A stretch of DNA of 61,091 nucleotides from a virus, in the IMG/VR virus record IMGVR_UViG_3300021335_000017, positions 1-61,091 of that record; one strand, given 5' to 3'. Shown here in pieces: positions 7,251 to 14,787 of this stretch. A program made the position numbers and the translations under genes. How positions within the stretch are numbered: the first letter of the stretch is position 1; each line of letters begins with the position of its first letter. The notes beneath the pieces were generated by a model, which ran no database searches, had not been told where the DNA came from, and was given only the letters and a program-made list of their open reading frames with translations.

Positions 7251-7265
7251 ATTAGCACAGCTAAT
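7251..7265 (-). promoter_or_regulatory. Operator-like palindrome upstream of the helicase gene
   Basis: ATTAGCACAGCTAAT on the plus strand, flanked by T and A (TATTAG...CTAATA). Read leftward it is followed at once by TTTATAAC, a plausible -10, 63 bp before the helicase start. It is in the gap between the zinc-ribbon gene and the helicase gene. Confidence 0.7.
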
Positions 7266-7277
7266 ATAAAAAGTCCA

Positions 7278-7451
7278 TCAAATGCGCGTTCTCTTACCAC
7301 AAAGCCTACAGTCTTCAGGCCAATGGTTTATTTTTATTTCTATTGGGCATTTGCAATAGTGCAATTTAGAATCGCTTTCAAACTTGTACGAGCCACCAGT
7401 TTTTACTTTCTCTGGCGTTAGCTGCAGTTTATCCCTTTCAGTCATTATCAT
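7278..7451 (-). CDS. Small zinc-ribbon-like protein
   Basis: 57 aa. Two Cys pairs (C-K-C near residue 33 and C-R-L-C near residue 49) could bind one zinc ion; the C-terminus is basic (GKRTRI). The ATG at 7451 directly abuts an operator-like palindrome whose loop, read in sense, supplies GGGG as the only Shine-Dalgarno-like sequence. A second in-frame ATG lies two codons downstream. Function unknown. Confidence 0.55.
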   Translation of the reverse strand: MIMTERDKLQLTPEKVKTGGSYKFESDSKLHYCKCPIEIKINHWPEDCRLCGKRTRI

Positions 7452-7466
7452 ATTAGCCCCACTAAT
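7452..7466 (-). promoter_or_regulatory. Operator-like palindrome abutting a start codon
   Basis: Sense sequence ATTAGTGGGGCTAAT ends exactly one base before the ATG of the zinc-ribbon gene. CTAATAT gives a possible -10, but the RNA form is a 5-bp hairpin with the ribosome-binding GGGG in its loop. It can be read as a DNA operator or as a translational control element. Confidence 0.65.
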
Positions 7467-7467
7467 A

Positions 7468-8166
7468 TTAGTGTTCGACAAAAATGACTGGTCTCTGGCT
7501 AGTCCAACAGTATCCACATGTAGTACAGCTTTTTGTACGACCAGTCTGCTCAGGGCAAATTATACCATCATATTTGTCTGCGTCTTGATATGCTAAGTCA
7601 GCATCTGGTGTTACATGTGCACTAAATTGTGTGCTTGCGTCGTCTGAAAATCTTATAGCCCAACGGTCTTTGTATACACGGTTAATGGTCTTTATCATCG
7701 AACCAATGTCCGATGTCCGTTCCCAATGTGTATAGCCAAACACTCGTAGCGCAGGGTATTTGTGTAACCAGTACTGCCACTTGACTACATAGTGCGTACT
7801 GAAGAAATCCCCAAGGACGTGCAGTCTTACGACAAAACCATCGGGGTGTTTTTCGTTAAGTTGTTCGAGTTCGCTTTCGAGCTTCGTGTAGAAGTCAGGA
7901 TGCGTATGGTCGAAACGGTGGCCAAAAGGCATATTGTTGCCATAACAGGTCTCCCATTGTTTACAGGTAGAAGGGCATGTTGCTCGCTCTTCAAGGGTTA
8001 ATGAATACATTGTCATAGACTTCCATTTCTTAGTCTGTACTTTGTCTCCTAGCTTTTTATTTAACTTTCCTCGTTTCAGCATGGTTGCGAATGACGGTGC
8101 CCGAACGTTTTTTAGATACTTTGTTCTTCCTACTGTTATCGCATTTTTCAGTGCTGGTGATGTCAT
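7468..8166 (-). CDS. GP88-family phage protein
   Basis: 232 aa from the ATG preceded by AAGGAG at 7-8 bases. It matches the remembered pattern of the GP88 (gene product 88) family of phages: a basic N-terminus, then YSLTLEERATCPSTCKQWETCYG (Cys cluster near residues 58-70), a VRLHVLGDF strand, GYTHWER, and a C-terminal cluster CPEQTGRTKSCTTCGYCW. The clustered Cys residues suggest metal or Fe-S binding. The biochemical function of the family is not established. It is transcribed with the replication genes. Confidence 0.75.
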   Translation of the reverse strand: MTSPALKNAITVGRTKYLKNVRAPSFATMLKRGKLNKKLGDKVQTKKWKSMTMYSLTLEERATCPSTCKQWETCYGNNMPFGHRFDHTHPDFYTKLESELEQLNEKHPDGFVVRLHVLGDFFSTHYVVKWQYWLHKYPALRVFGYTHWERTSDIGSMIKTINRVYKDRWAIRFSDDASTQFSAHVTPDADLAYQDADKYDGIICPEQTGRTKSCTTCGYCWTSQRPVIFVEH

Positions 8167-8332
8167 CAAGTATCTCCTTACGCAGCAATGCTGCAGTGCT
8201 CCTATTTGTTTTCATTTCTACTTTAATGTCGCTTTTCTTTAGGCGGTACGTCGTCCAGTACTGTGCCTCTGCCGGATCTGTCGTCAGGCTGTACTGGATT
8301 TGTTTGCCGTCTTTCATGTAGATCATCTTCAT
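8057..8332 (-). CDS. Possible overlapping small protein
   Basis: 91 aa. The first 45 residues (KQIQYSLTTDPAEAQYWTTYRL) look like a real small phage domain, but the gene overlaps the GP88-type gene by 110 bp and the upstream membrane peptide gene by 110 bp. There is no good ribosome binding site for the first ATG; the third ATG, five codons on, is slightly better. The basic C-terminal half is probably a by-product of the overlap. Treat as tentative. Confidence 0.35.
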   Translation of the reverse strand: MKMIYMKDGKQIQYSLTTDPAEAQYWTTYRLKKSDIKVEMKTNRSTAALLRKEILDDITSTEKCDNSRKNKVSKKRSGTVIRNHAETRKVK

Positions 8333-8414
8333 CGTCGTTATCCTTTTCCCGCATGGTTTTAAGCCACATAATAATTTCGATAGCTGTCCACACTTTGAGT
8401 AAGAAATTAATCAT
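8223..8414 (-). CDS. Small membrane-anchored peptide
   Basis: 63 aa. N-terminal hydrophobic helix (FLLKVWTAIEIIMWL, residues 3-18), then a strongly acidic stretch (DNDDEDD) and a charged tail. AAGGAA lies five to six bases before the ATG. It follows a strong leftward terminator by about 20 bp, so its expression needs read-through. Function unknown. Confidence 0.5.
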   Translation of the reverse strand: MINFLLKVWTAIEIIMWLKTMREKDNDDEDDLHERRQTNPVQPDDRSGRGTVLDDVPPKEKRH

Positions 8415-8431
8415 TGTTTTTCCTTGGTTAT

Positions 8432-8467
8432 AAAAAAGCCCCTAACTGATGGTGGTCAGTTAGGGGC
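8432..8467 (-). terminator. Strong intrinsic terminator (leftward)
   Basis: GCCCCTAACTGA (8438-8449) pairs perfectly with TCAGTTAGGGGC (8456-8467), giving a 12-bp stem and 6-base loop; read leftward it is followed by six U residues. It ends transcripts of the Cas4-like nuclease gene, yet sits inside the early block only about 20 bp before the next gene. Confidence 0.92.
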
Positions 8468-8506
8468 AGCTGCTACACGTCACTTGAGGTGACTACTAGG
8501 GGAAAA

Positions 8507-9256
8507 CTATTCAACACCCCAGGTGCATTCTGGGTGTTCGCCTTTTCTATAGGAACACCACCTACATGCATCTTTGCTGGGGGTGGGTGAGAAATCATCA
8601 CAGGTTGTCATTTCTACAGCGCGTTTGTGCCAAGTAGGCATGAACTGCATTGCTTGATCTCTAGTAAAACTTTTAACTGTTGTTTCACCTAGATCTAGGT
8701 ACCACAGTTCTGTTTGCGCAAACTGCACGTCTGGAAATCTTAAGAACGTTGCAATTGCATATAACAAAGCTTGTTGTGAATGTCCGATTTCATTGCCAAA
8801 TTTTTTACCTGTTTTGTAATCGATTACTCGGACACATGTTTCGTCTTGGTGAACTAGCGCATCTAATTTGATACGAGCCCATGTTGCTTTTTCCATCCAG
8901 CCAACTGGATTCCAATTTAAGTCAAAGCCCCATTCACCTTCGAGTTCAACTTCTGCGTTAGCAAAGCCTTCGCGCAGTTCTTCAAACTCTGATTTGAATT
9001 TGATTAAGGTGTCAGGGAATTCACCAAGCGTTCCGTTTACATAATCTTCTGCTTGTTGGTGAATCATGGTGCCGCGTTCAGCAGCAGGGCCTGATTCTTC
9101 TTGTATTTTTTTGACCTTAGCAATGTAAGATCTGTATGGGCATTGCTCAAATACTTTAAGTGCTGAGTAAGACCAAGACTTTAGCTCGCCTAATTGTTCT
9201 GGTACTTCGATGGGCTTAAGTGCATCTGGTCTCTTTTCCTGAGTTAGAGAGATCAC
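8507..9256 (-). CDS. Cas4/RecB-like PD-(D/E)xK exonuclease with Fe-S cluster
   Basis: 249 aa from a GTG start with AGGAA five bases upstream. N-terminal YSALKVFEQCPYRSYI carries the first Cys (about residue 40); RGTMIHQQAEDYV is the helical motif with the conserved His; KLDALVH...VRVIDYKTGK gives the D...D-x-K catalytic residues; HSQQALLYA supplies the QxxxY motif; and the C-terminal CRWCSYRKGEHPEC supplies three Cys. The four Cys are arranged as for the 4Fe-4S cluster of Cas4/AddB-type nucleases. It probably processes DNA ends in phage recombination and replication. An operator-like palindrome lies 29 bp upstream. Confidence 0.88.
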   Translation of the reverse strand: MISLTQEKRPDALKPIEVPEQLGELKSWSYSALKVFEQCPYRSYIAKVKKIQEESGPAAERGTMIHQQAEDYVNGTLGEFPDTLIKFKSEFEELREGFANAEVELEGEWGFDLNWNPVGWMEKATWARIKLDALVHQDETCVRVIDYKTGKKFGNEIGHSQQALLYAIATFLRFPDVQFAQTELWYLDLGETTVKSFTRDQAMQFMPTWHKRAVEMTTCDDFSPTPSKDACRWCSYRKGEHPECTWGVE

Positions 9257-9285
9257 GTTAATTCCTATCCGTTATTATAAGAAGT

Positions 9286-9300
9286 ATTAGTATAGCTAAT
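9286..9300 (-). promoter_or_regulatory. Promoter with operator-like palindrome for the Cas4-like gene
   Basis: Sense ATTAGCTATACTAAT. Read leftward, TTGATA precedes the element directly and a consensus TATAAT follows it by 7 bases (about 9273-9278). Occupancy would cover the space between or over the promoter elements. Confidence 0.72.
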
Positions 9301-9303
9301 ATA

Positions 9304-11817
9304 TCAACTTGTGGCTAATAAACGTTGGTCATTTTCTTCAAAGTATGCAGATATATACATGTCTTTGTCTTCTTCACTAATCTTCCAATTAAGTACAATC
9401 CCCCTTACAGGGGTAGAGTCACGGCTTGCCCCAGGGGCCCGTTTGCGTGTTATCTCTAAACCGTTACGGCTTAGGCGCTTTTTAAATTCTTGTTGCGACA
9501 GTCTTGGAGTTTGCTCTGTTTGTATGTGAAACACTGTTCTTAAATGTTCACTTGGTATAACACAGTAGTCTTCATCGCTAGCTGCTATCCAACTTTTAAC
9601 TAAACGTTGTGCAGCAAGTATTTCGTTTGCATGTAATACTGAACCAGTATTGATATCTAATATGTCTACAAAGTAAGCTAAGTTACCGTCTTTAACTGCC
9701 TGACAGAACTCATCGAATACAGACATAGATACATTGCGCATTTGTTCTTTTGCAGTGTTGTCTATAGGTATTTCTACTAGTCGCTTGTTTACTTTAAATG
9801 TCTGTAAATAACCAGCAAATGCCCAAAGTTCGTTTTCAATCTCATCTGCATCGAGACGCTCTGGCATATCTGGATAAGCTTGTAACAGTTTAGTTTTTTG
9901 CATAGGTGCGATGTTGTAGCGTCTGTCACCCGATTCTATGTTTACAGCATCTACTCTGTTAGTAAGAAATATATAGTTTGTATAGTTAGGTACTTCTACT
10001 TGGTTAGAGCGCATACCTCTAATTGTTATTGTTTTTTCAGTTATCTGGTTTTTAAGTTTGTCAGCCATTTTTGATGCACCTGACGAACTTGATGCCATGT
10101 GAAATTCATCAACAACTAGAAATAGTGCATCTCTCATATATAGATTAAATTGCTCTTCCATGTTTTGTAAGTAACGCATCGGTACATGGTGAGTACCAAA
10201 TAAGTTACGTAATATGCGACTGTAAAACACACCTTTACCTGTACCTTGTGTACCTGTAAGTACCCATGATACGCCGGTCTTTTTGCGTGTTTGGTAGATG
10301 TAAGCTAGCCAATTAATGAAACGCTCAAACTCTTCTTTGCCGTTACCTAGCATATGAGATATAACTCTGTAGGTAAGAGGGCAGTCGTCTTTGATTCGTT
10401 GTCCGTGGCCAATGGTCAACGGTTCATCAGGCAGCTTAGCTTTTAATGCGTATTTTGTTTTTCTATATGTATTAACGTAATGCGGTACGTCTTTGAAGTT
10501 AACAGCTGGTTTCTCAGATGTTGGGTCAAATACTACAGTACCGTCTGGTATAAAGTCAGGAGCTATCTTGCCATGACTTAAGAAAAAGTCTTCAATGTTT
10601 GTTTTACTTATTGGCGTTAATGGAAACTTGTCAGAGAACTGATCTTCGTTTGGGCAATAAACACCGTTGTAAAATGTATCAGTATAGAAGTCACGCATTA
10701 CTACCGGAAATTCGTGTCTGCCTACTGCTTTTAATTCACTTTCAAATGTATCAAATATACTTCTGTAAAATTCTGGATCAGCTTTTTCTATTTCAAAGAT
10801 TGGTTCATCTTTGAAGTTGTGCATGTATGTTGGTTTTTCAATATTAAAATAATAAGCGTTTGAATCACCACCATTAATATTACAACGTACGTAAGGAAAC
10901 GACGTGCTGTCAGATATGCTGATAGCCATTTTGTCTGGATTAACTAGTATTTCTTCTGTTGTATTATCTACTGTAGTTAGTCTTGTTTTAGTCTGTTTCT
11001 TTTTGTAGCCAGCTTGTTCCCGCAGTCTATCTTTGTATGTTTGTGCTTTTTCGTGAATGCGTTGTGGGCTGATTTGTGCCATTAAAGACGCTAAGTCAAA
11101 GGACCATTTTTCACGTTCAACTAACACGATTCTATCTTCAGGCTTGTTGAAAGGATCTAAAGTATCGTCTTCAAAAGTAGGTGGAGCTGTAAATATAATT
11201 TTTGAGTTGTCTGCAACAGAACTGTCTAAGGGCATTTTAAGTGATTGCCCGTTTACGGATAGTTCTAGTTGGCTGCTAAATATATCAGATTCGTAATTAC
11301 AATCTTGTAACCAAAGCTTAATTGATTTTGGTGGCATTGCTACAGTTAGAAACATAAAGATGTGCAGCGAAGTCTTGTCTCCTTTGAGTCCAAGACTTGA
11401 AGATGCTTGAGCTATGTAGCTTACGTTCTGTAGCTGTAGTGGTAGTTCACCAATTACTTGATTAGCTAGAAATGCGACATCTGCTGCAGATAATTTGCCT
11501 GTGGCAAGAGGGCGTGAAAGTCGTACGCCATCAACATCTAATATAAGTAAGCTAGACAAAGCATTTCTGTCTGATTTACCAGCTCTGCTTTCGTCTACTA
11601 AATCTCTTTTTAGATTCCCTTTTAACATGCAGTGCCCCATGTCGGAATGGGATCTGATTAATTGTTCTAATTTACGTAAACCAATTTCGTCTGTTGAAAC
11701 ATCATGTTTGTGGGAAGTGACTGCTTTAACTAACGGATACGACGTGAAGCCGTTTAACTTCGAATAAATCTTACTGAGTCGAAGACCGTTGGTAGCCTCC
11801 AAAAAAGTCACCCGCAT
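9304..11817 (-). CDS. Primase-helicase (PrimPol-like plus SF3 helicase)
   Basis: 837 aa, one of the two main replication enzymes. The N-terminal third has LLILDVDGV (about residues 89-97) and a later strand SSSLGLKGDKTSLHIFM, consistent with an archaeo-eukaryotic primase (AEP/PrimPol) active site. The C-terminal half has Walker A TGTQGTGKG followed by VFYSRILRNLFG, Walker B FLVVDEFH, and sensor NYIFLTNR, typical of superfamily 3 / D5-type (DUF5906) phage helicases. A strong AGGAGG lies 8 bases before the ATG. It probably unwinds and primes the phage origin for the family A polymerase encoded just upstream. Confidence 0.85.
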   Translation of the reverse strand: MRVTFLEATNGLRLSKIYSKLNGFTSYPLVKAVTSHKHDVSTDEIGLRKLEQLIRSHSDMGHCMLKGNLKRDLVDESRAGKSDRNALSSLLILDVDGVRLSRPLATGKLSAADVAFLANQVIGELPLQLQNVSYIAQASSSLGLKGDKTSLHIFMFLTVAMPPKSIKLWLQDCNYESDIFSSQLELSVNGQSLKMPLDSSVADNSKIIFTAPPTFEDDTLDPFNKPEDRIVLVEREKWSFDLASLMAQISPQRIHEKAQTYKDRLREQAGYKKKQTKTRLTTVDNTTEEILVNPDKMAISISDSTSFPYVRCNINGGDSNAYYFNIEKPTYMHNFKDEPIFEIEKADPEFYRSIFDTFESELKAVGRHEFPVVMRDFYTDTFYNGVYCPNEDQFSDKFPLTPISKTNIEDFFLSHGKIAPDFIPDGTVVFDPTSEKPAVNFKDVPHYVNTYRKTKYALKAKLPDEPLTIGHGQRIKDDCPLTYRVISHMLGNGKEEFERFINWLAYIYQTRKKTGVSWVLTGTQGTGKGVFYSRILRNLFGTHHVPMRYLQNMEEQFNLYMRDALFLVVDEFHMASSSSGASKMADKLKNQITEKTITIRGMRSNQVEVPNYTNYIFLTNRVDAVNIESGDRRYNIAPMQKTKLLQAYPDMPERLDADEIENELWAFAGYLQTFKVNKRLVEIPIDNTAKEQMRNVSMSVFDEFCQAVKDGNLAYFVDILDINTGSVLHANEILAAQRLVKSWIAASDEDYCVIPSEHLRTVFHIQTEQTPRLSQQEFKKRLSRNGLEITRKRAPGASRDSTPVRGIVLNWKISEEDKDMYISAYFEENDQRLLATS

Positions 11818-11843
11818 AGCAAGCCCTCCTAAAGCCGCGTAAT

Positions 11844-11858
11844 ATTAGTATTACTAAT
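11844..11858 (-). promoter_or_regulatory. Operator-like palindrome between csrA and the primase-helicase gene
   Basis: ATTAGTATTACTAAT, an almost perfect dyad, overlaps the csrA stop codon and lies 26 bp upstream of the primase-helicase start. Read leftward, CTAATATTAC gives a TAATAT -10, with a weak -35 (GATAAA-like) inside the end of csrA. Confidence 0.68.
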
Positions 11859-12036
11859 TTAATTTATCGTTAGAAAGTATTTCTGAGCGATCGATCTTGA
11901 CTTCCTTGTCTGCTTCGAAAGATATTCTGACTTGATTCCTGTCTATTTTATTAACGGTGAGTTTGGCTATGGTTTCTCCGTCTTTATGTAGGATAACCTT
12001 TTCGCCAAGCTTTCTTGTTAAAACTAATCTAGACAT
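11854..12036 (-). CDS. csrA: CsrA-family RNA-binding translational regulator
   Basis: 60 aa, the usual length for CsrA/RsmA. It starts with the family pattern LVLTRKLGE (residues 4-12), has the central strand NQVRISF and the RNA-contacting segment KEVKIDRSEI, where R50 corresponds to R44 of E. coli CsrA. CsrA dimers bind GGA motifs in hairpin loops near ribosome binding sites. Its ATG follows the DNA polymerase stop with no gap and it has no Shine-Dalgarno of its own, so it is coupled to polymerase translation. It may regulate phage mRNAs or reprogram the host Csr network; which is unknown. Confidence 0.93.
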   Translation of the reverse strand: MSRLVLTRKLGEKVILHKDGETIAKLTVNKIDRNQVRISFEADKEVKIDRSEILSNDKLN

Positions 12037-13851
12037 TTATTTACTGTAGTTATTTGCGTAACCGCCTTCCGCGTCGAGTGGTATGTCTGCACACCAAGAG
12101 GGTGCTAAACACATATCGTCAATAATATTAGACATTGTAACATGAGGTTGCATAATATTAGCAACAATAATAATTTCGTCGTGTACCTGTAATACAACAT
12201 CAAGTTCTTTTTGTTTTGATAGCCGTAAAATACTGTCAGTAATTACTATTCTCGACAATGCTTGAACTACGTTTTCTGTAATACGTCCGCCGTACGTATA
12301 CTCTTTCCTTCCTCTGGACTCGTAGGATAGCCCCTCTGAAGTCGATCTTAAGTTTTGGTATTTAAGTGCCATACCGTTTGGCAGCTTTAAACCATGCTCA
12401 ATAACTTCAAGAGGGCCATATCTGTGCCCATAGTTGTCTTTGTGCAAACTAAGCTTTAGTAAATCTTCAAGTTTAGTCCACAGCGTTTTGATCCCGGGGT
12501 ATGTGTTGCGATAGGTGTTTACAACATCTTGAGCTTCGGTTTCCGTGAAGTCTAAAGACGGGCCCATTGCCCCGGCTTTCAGTGTGTCTCGGAACTTTTT
12601 ATGGCCCATACCGTAACCAAGTCCGAGTATTGCAGTTTTACCTACAAATCTTTCTACTGGATCGTCCTTTTTGTTGATAGGACGTTCGTATATTTTTTGC
12701 GCAAAGTTAGAATAAATATCATCTCCTTTGCGGAATTGTTCTACTAATTCAGTTTCCCCAGCTAGCCATGCAAGCATACGTGCTTCGATGTTACTTAAAT
12801 CTGCAACATATAAATAATTATTTTCTGGGGCTATGAGACATTGTCTGATCTCTCCGCCTCGAGGCAGATTTTGCATGTTGAGTTTTTCTGTACCACCAAA
12901 GCGACCTGTGTGGGCAGCATAGTATCTGAGTGGTACTGGGATAGTGTCGTCAGCAGACGAAGCGGCGTCCAGGAAGCGTTTGCTTCTTGTTTCTGTAAGT
13001 CTACTTTTTACAGCGATTCTACCGTTCCATATATGTGCAAAGTTTGGATACATGTTGCACATTTGTTTGAAGCCCGCATCGTTTTTGCCCAACGCAGGGA
13101 TGTTTTCTCCTGTTGTTGGACTACGTTTAGTTGGCACGCTTATCCCTAGTTCTTCTTCTATATATTCAGCAAACTTTTTGTTTGAACTAAGTACATCTTT
13201 TGGCACGCCTGAGTCTTCTATTTTCTTCTCACTGTTTGCGAACTCTTGTTTGTGGTACGTGGTTAGTCGTTCACGGTCAATTTTTAGTTTGGGTTCGCAG
13301 AACATTCTGGTTGTGATATCGATGATATCCATTTCAGAAGTAGGGTAGGTTTTGATTAGTTGGTTGTAGATAGCGTAGGTTAGATCGACATCTTGGATAC
13401 AATAGCCCGCTATTTGCTCCTCGATGTCAGGTGGTAAATCATAAATGCCTTTAGCATTTATCAACTCTTCACCTTTACGCATTGTTTCGTCGTTTGGGAA
13501 AAGGCGAACTGCGCAATCTTTTAAACGTGCAGACTGCCCGGGGAACCAACCTCTGCACATTGCTGCTGTGTCTGTGTAGTACGCAGGGATTTTTTTGTAA
13601 TATTGTGTAAGTATGTACCCGTCAAACGGCGTGTTGTGGCACACTAAGTTAACGTTGCTCCAGTCGATATTGTTGATAGCATCTTCAACTTCGTCTTCGC
13701 CAAACCATTCTGTATCATCATGATTTATCTTGATGCCGACACCCCAGACTTTAAATTTGTCATGCTTGATATAGTCCATTGTGGTTAGCTTGGTAAGACT
13801 AACTTGGACGTCGTAATAGGTTTCAAAGTCGAGGGTTATGACATCAAGCAT
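12037..13851 (-). CDS. Family A DNA polymerase with 3'-5' exonuclease
   Basis: 604 aa. The N-terminal exonuclease domain starts LDFETYYD (residues 7-14, Exo I) and continues with CHNTPFDGYIL (Exo II) and later YCIQDVDLTYAIY (Exo III). The polymerase domain has motif A DLSNIEARMLAWLAGE, motif B KTAILGLGYGMG, and motif C QVHDEI. It is shorter than E. coli Pol I and lacks the 5'-3' exonuclease, as in T7-like polymerases. AAGGGAAA precedes the ATG. It overlaps the small gene upstream by 8 bp and is directly followed by csrA. Confidence 0.95.
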   Translation of the reverse strand: MLDVITLDFETYYDVQVSLTKLTTMDYIKHDKFKVWGVGIKINHDDTEWFGEDEVEDAINNIDWSNVNLVCHNTPFDGYILTQYYKKIPAYYTDTAAMCRGWFPGQSARLKDCAVRLFPNDETMRKGEELINAKGIYDLPPDIEEQIAGYCIQDVDLTYAIYNQLIKTYPTSEMDIIDITTRMFCEPKLKIDRERLTTYHKQEFANSEKKIEDSGVPKDVLSSNKKFAEYIEEELGISVPTKRSPTTGENIPALGKNDAGFKQMCNMYPNFAHIWNGRIAVKSRLTETRSKRFLDAASSADDTIPVPLRYYAAHTGRFGGTEKLNMQNLPRGGEIRQCLIAPENNYLYVADLSNIEARMLAWLAGETELVEQFRKGDDIYSNFAQKIYERPINKKDDPVERFVGKTAILGLGYGMGHKKFRDTLKAGAMGPSLDFTETEAQDVVNTYRNTYPGIKTLWTKLEDLLKLSLHKDNYGHRYGPLEVIEHGLKLPNGMALKYQNLRSTSEGLSYESRGRKEYTYGGRITENVVQALSRIVITDSILRLSKQKELDVVLQVHDEIIIVANIMQPHVTMSNIIDDMCLAPSWCADIPLDAEGGYANNYSK

Positions 13852-13999
13852 CGGCTTTTCCCTTTTTGTTTTTGGTGTTAATAGTTTCTGTAAGGTATGG
13901 TAGTTTTTCTATCTTTCCGCCATTGGCTAAAAAAACCTGAATATCCTTGTTAAGTTGTTCCCGCTCACGTGCTTTTATATTGGTGCTGCCGATTGACAT
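13844..13999 (-). CDS. SutA-like small transcription regulator
   Basis: 51 aa. The pattern REREQLNKDIQVFLANGGKIEKLP resembles the RNA-polymerase-binding segment of SutA-type proteins, where an N-terminal basic helix precedes F-L-A-x-G-G-x-I. Many gammaproteobacterial phages encode a copy near the polymerase or terminase genes. The start has AAGGAC upstream and overlaps the previous gene's stop by one base (TAATG); the 3' end overlaps the DNA polymerase start by 8 bp. A role in modulating host RNA polymerase is inferred. Confidence 0.6.
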   Translation of the reverse strand: MSIGSTNIKAREREQLNKDIQVFLANGGKIEKLPYLTETINTKNKKGKADA

Positions 14000-14148
14000 T
14001 ACTTGTCCTTAATTTTATTAGATTTATGTGTTCTTAATTCCCATTCGCGCTGTTTGTCTCTTAGTATTAGATATGCTCCATCTAACAAATACAGTAAGAC
14101 AGCTGCTGCAGCCGCGCCTTGCGTTGCATGAATAAGTTGTTCGCTCAT
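13999..14148 (-). CDS. Small single-TM peptide
   Basis: 49 aa. Residues 8-28 are hydrophobic (QGAAAAAVLLYLLDGAYLIL), followed by a charged, basic C-terminal tail (KSNKIKDK). It overlaps the genes on both sides by one base (TAATG), a strong sign of a real coupled gene. Function unknown. Confidence 0.6.
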   Translation of the reverse strand: MSEQLIHATQGAAAAAVLLYLLDGAYLILRDKQREWELRTHKSNKIKDK

Positions 14149-14339
14149 TAGAAGGGGACCTCGTCTGTGCATTGTTGCGCAGCGTAAATTTCTCCTTCTT
14201 TGTGTTTGAATTCAGAGAGCAGCTCTTTGTAGATTTCTGGTTGGCGTGACTTAACCCACACAGTTAAAAAGCTGTGAAATTCAGGATGCGCATCTTTTTC
14301 TACATTAGGTAGATTTTCGAAATATTCCTTAGTGTCCAT
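14148..14339 (-). CDS. Hypothetical early protein
   Basis: 63 aa, acidic, soluble; the pattern NVEKDAHPEFHSFLTVWVKSRQ suggests a compact helical protein. AGGAGA lies seven bases before the ATG. It shares a one-base overlap with the next gene. No function recognised. Confidence 0.7.
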   Translation of the reverse strand: MDTKEYFENLPNVEKDAHPEFHSFLTVWVKSRQPEIYKELLSEFKHKEGEIYAAQQCTDEVPF

Positions 14340-14362
14340 CGCTCTCTCCTAGAGGTTTGGTT

Positions 14363-14647
14363 TTAGTTATGTACTTCAACGTTCTTTATAAGTCGGTCTA
14401 AGTACCATGCTGCTTTTTTACAATCTTCTAGTTTTTTACCTTTGTATGACATTCTCCAAAGGTACTTAATGCAGTTTGCTTTTAAATAACCTTGGAATTC
14501 ATCAGCTGACATTGATGCTTCTATAGCTTCAATGCATTCGACTTTTCCTGTGTTGTAATGTGCAGGGTTATTAACCATGTCTTGGATTGCATTGTGGGCT
14601 TTAGATACTTGATCCCACTCTTGGGGGCTTACATCGTTTAATTTCAT
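14363..14647 (-). CDS. DUF3310 family protein
   Basis: 94 aa. The segment VNNPAHYNTGKVECIEAIEASM followed by F-x-G-Y-L-K-A-N-x-I-K-Y-L-W-R and K-K-A-A-W-Y-L-D-R-L matches the DUF3310 (SaV-like nucleotide kinase-associated) domain found in many phage nucleotide-metabolism modules. The exact reaction is not established. It is the first gene after a promoter with an operator-like palindrome at 14770-14784. Confidence 0.85.
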   Translation of the reverse strand: MKLNDVSPQEWDQVSKAHNAIQDMVNNPAHYNTGKVECIEAIEASMSADEFQGYLKANCIKYLWRMSYKGKKLEDCKKAAWYLDRLIKNVEVHN

Positions 14648-14787
14648 TGATCGATCCTCGAGTTAAAAAATTGTGCGTTTAAGGTCACTAGTGCACAAAG
14701 CTAGCTAATACACATACGTCTGTGTAGGAGGAGCACTTCGTATGTTGACCTAATAGTATCTATACTAATATTAGCCTTACTAATATG
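14648..14787 (-). promoter_or_regulatory. Leftward promoter region with operator-like palindrome
   Basis: A 140-bp gap. Read leftward it holds a consensus -35 TTGACA abutting the palindrome ATTAGTAAGGCTAAT (14770-14784) and a -10 TAGTAT 18 bp further. The palindrome is therefore exactly the promoter spacer, a classical operator position. A small dyad CACATACG/CTGTGT follows near 14710-14726. It would drive the DUF3310-to-polymerase segment. Confidence 0.75.
14770..14784 (-). promoter_or_regulatory. Operator-like palindrome between TTGACA and TAGTAT
   Basis: ATTAGCCTTACTAAT on the plus strand; the clearest case of the palindrome lying inside a consensus promoter spacer. It also starts four bases after the stop of the VWA gene. 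Confidence 0.75.
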
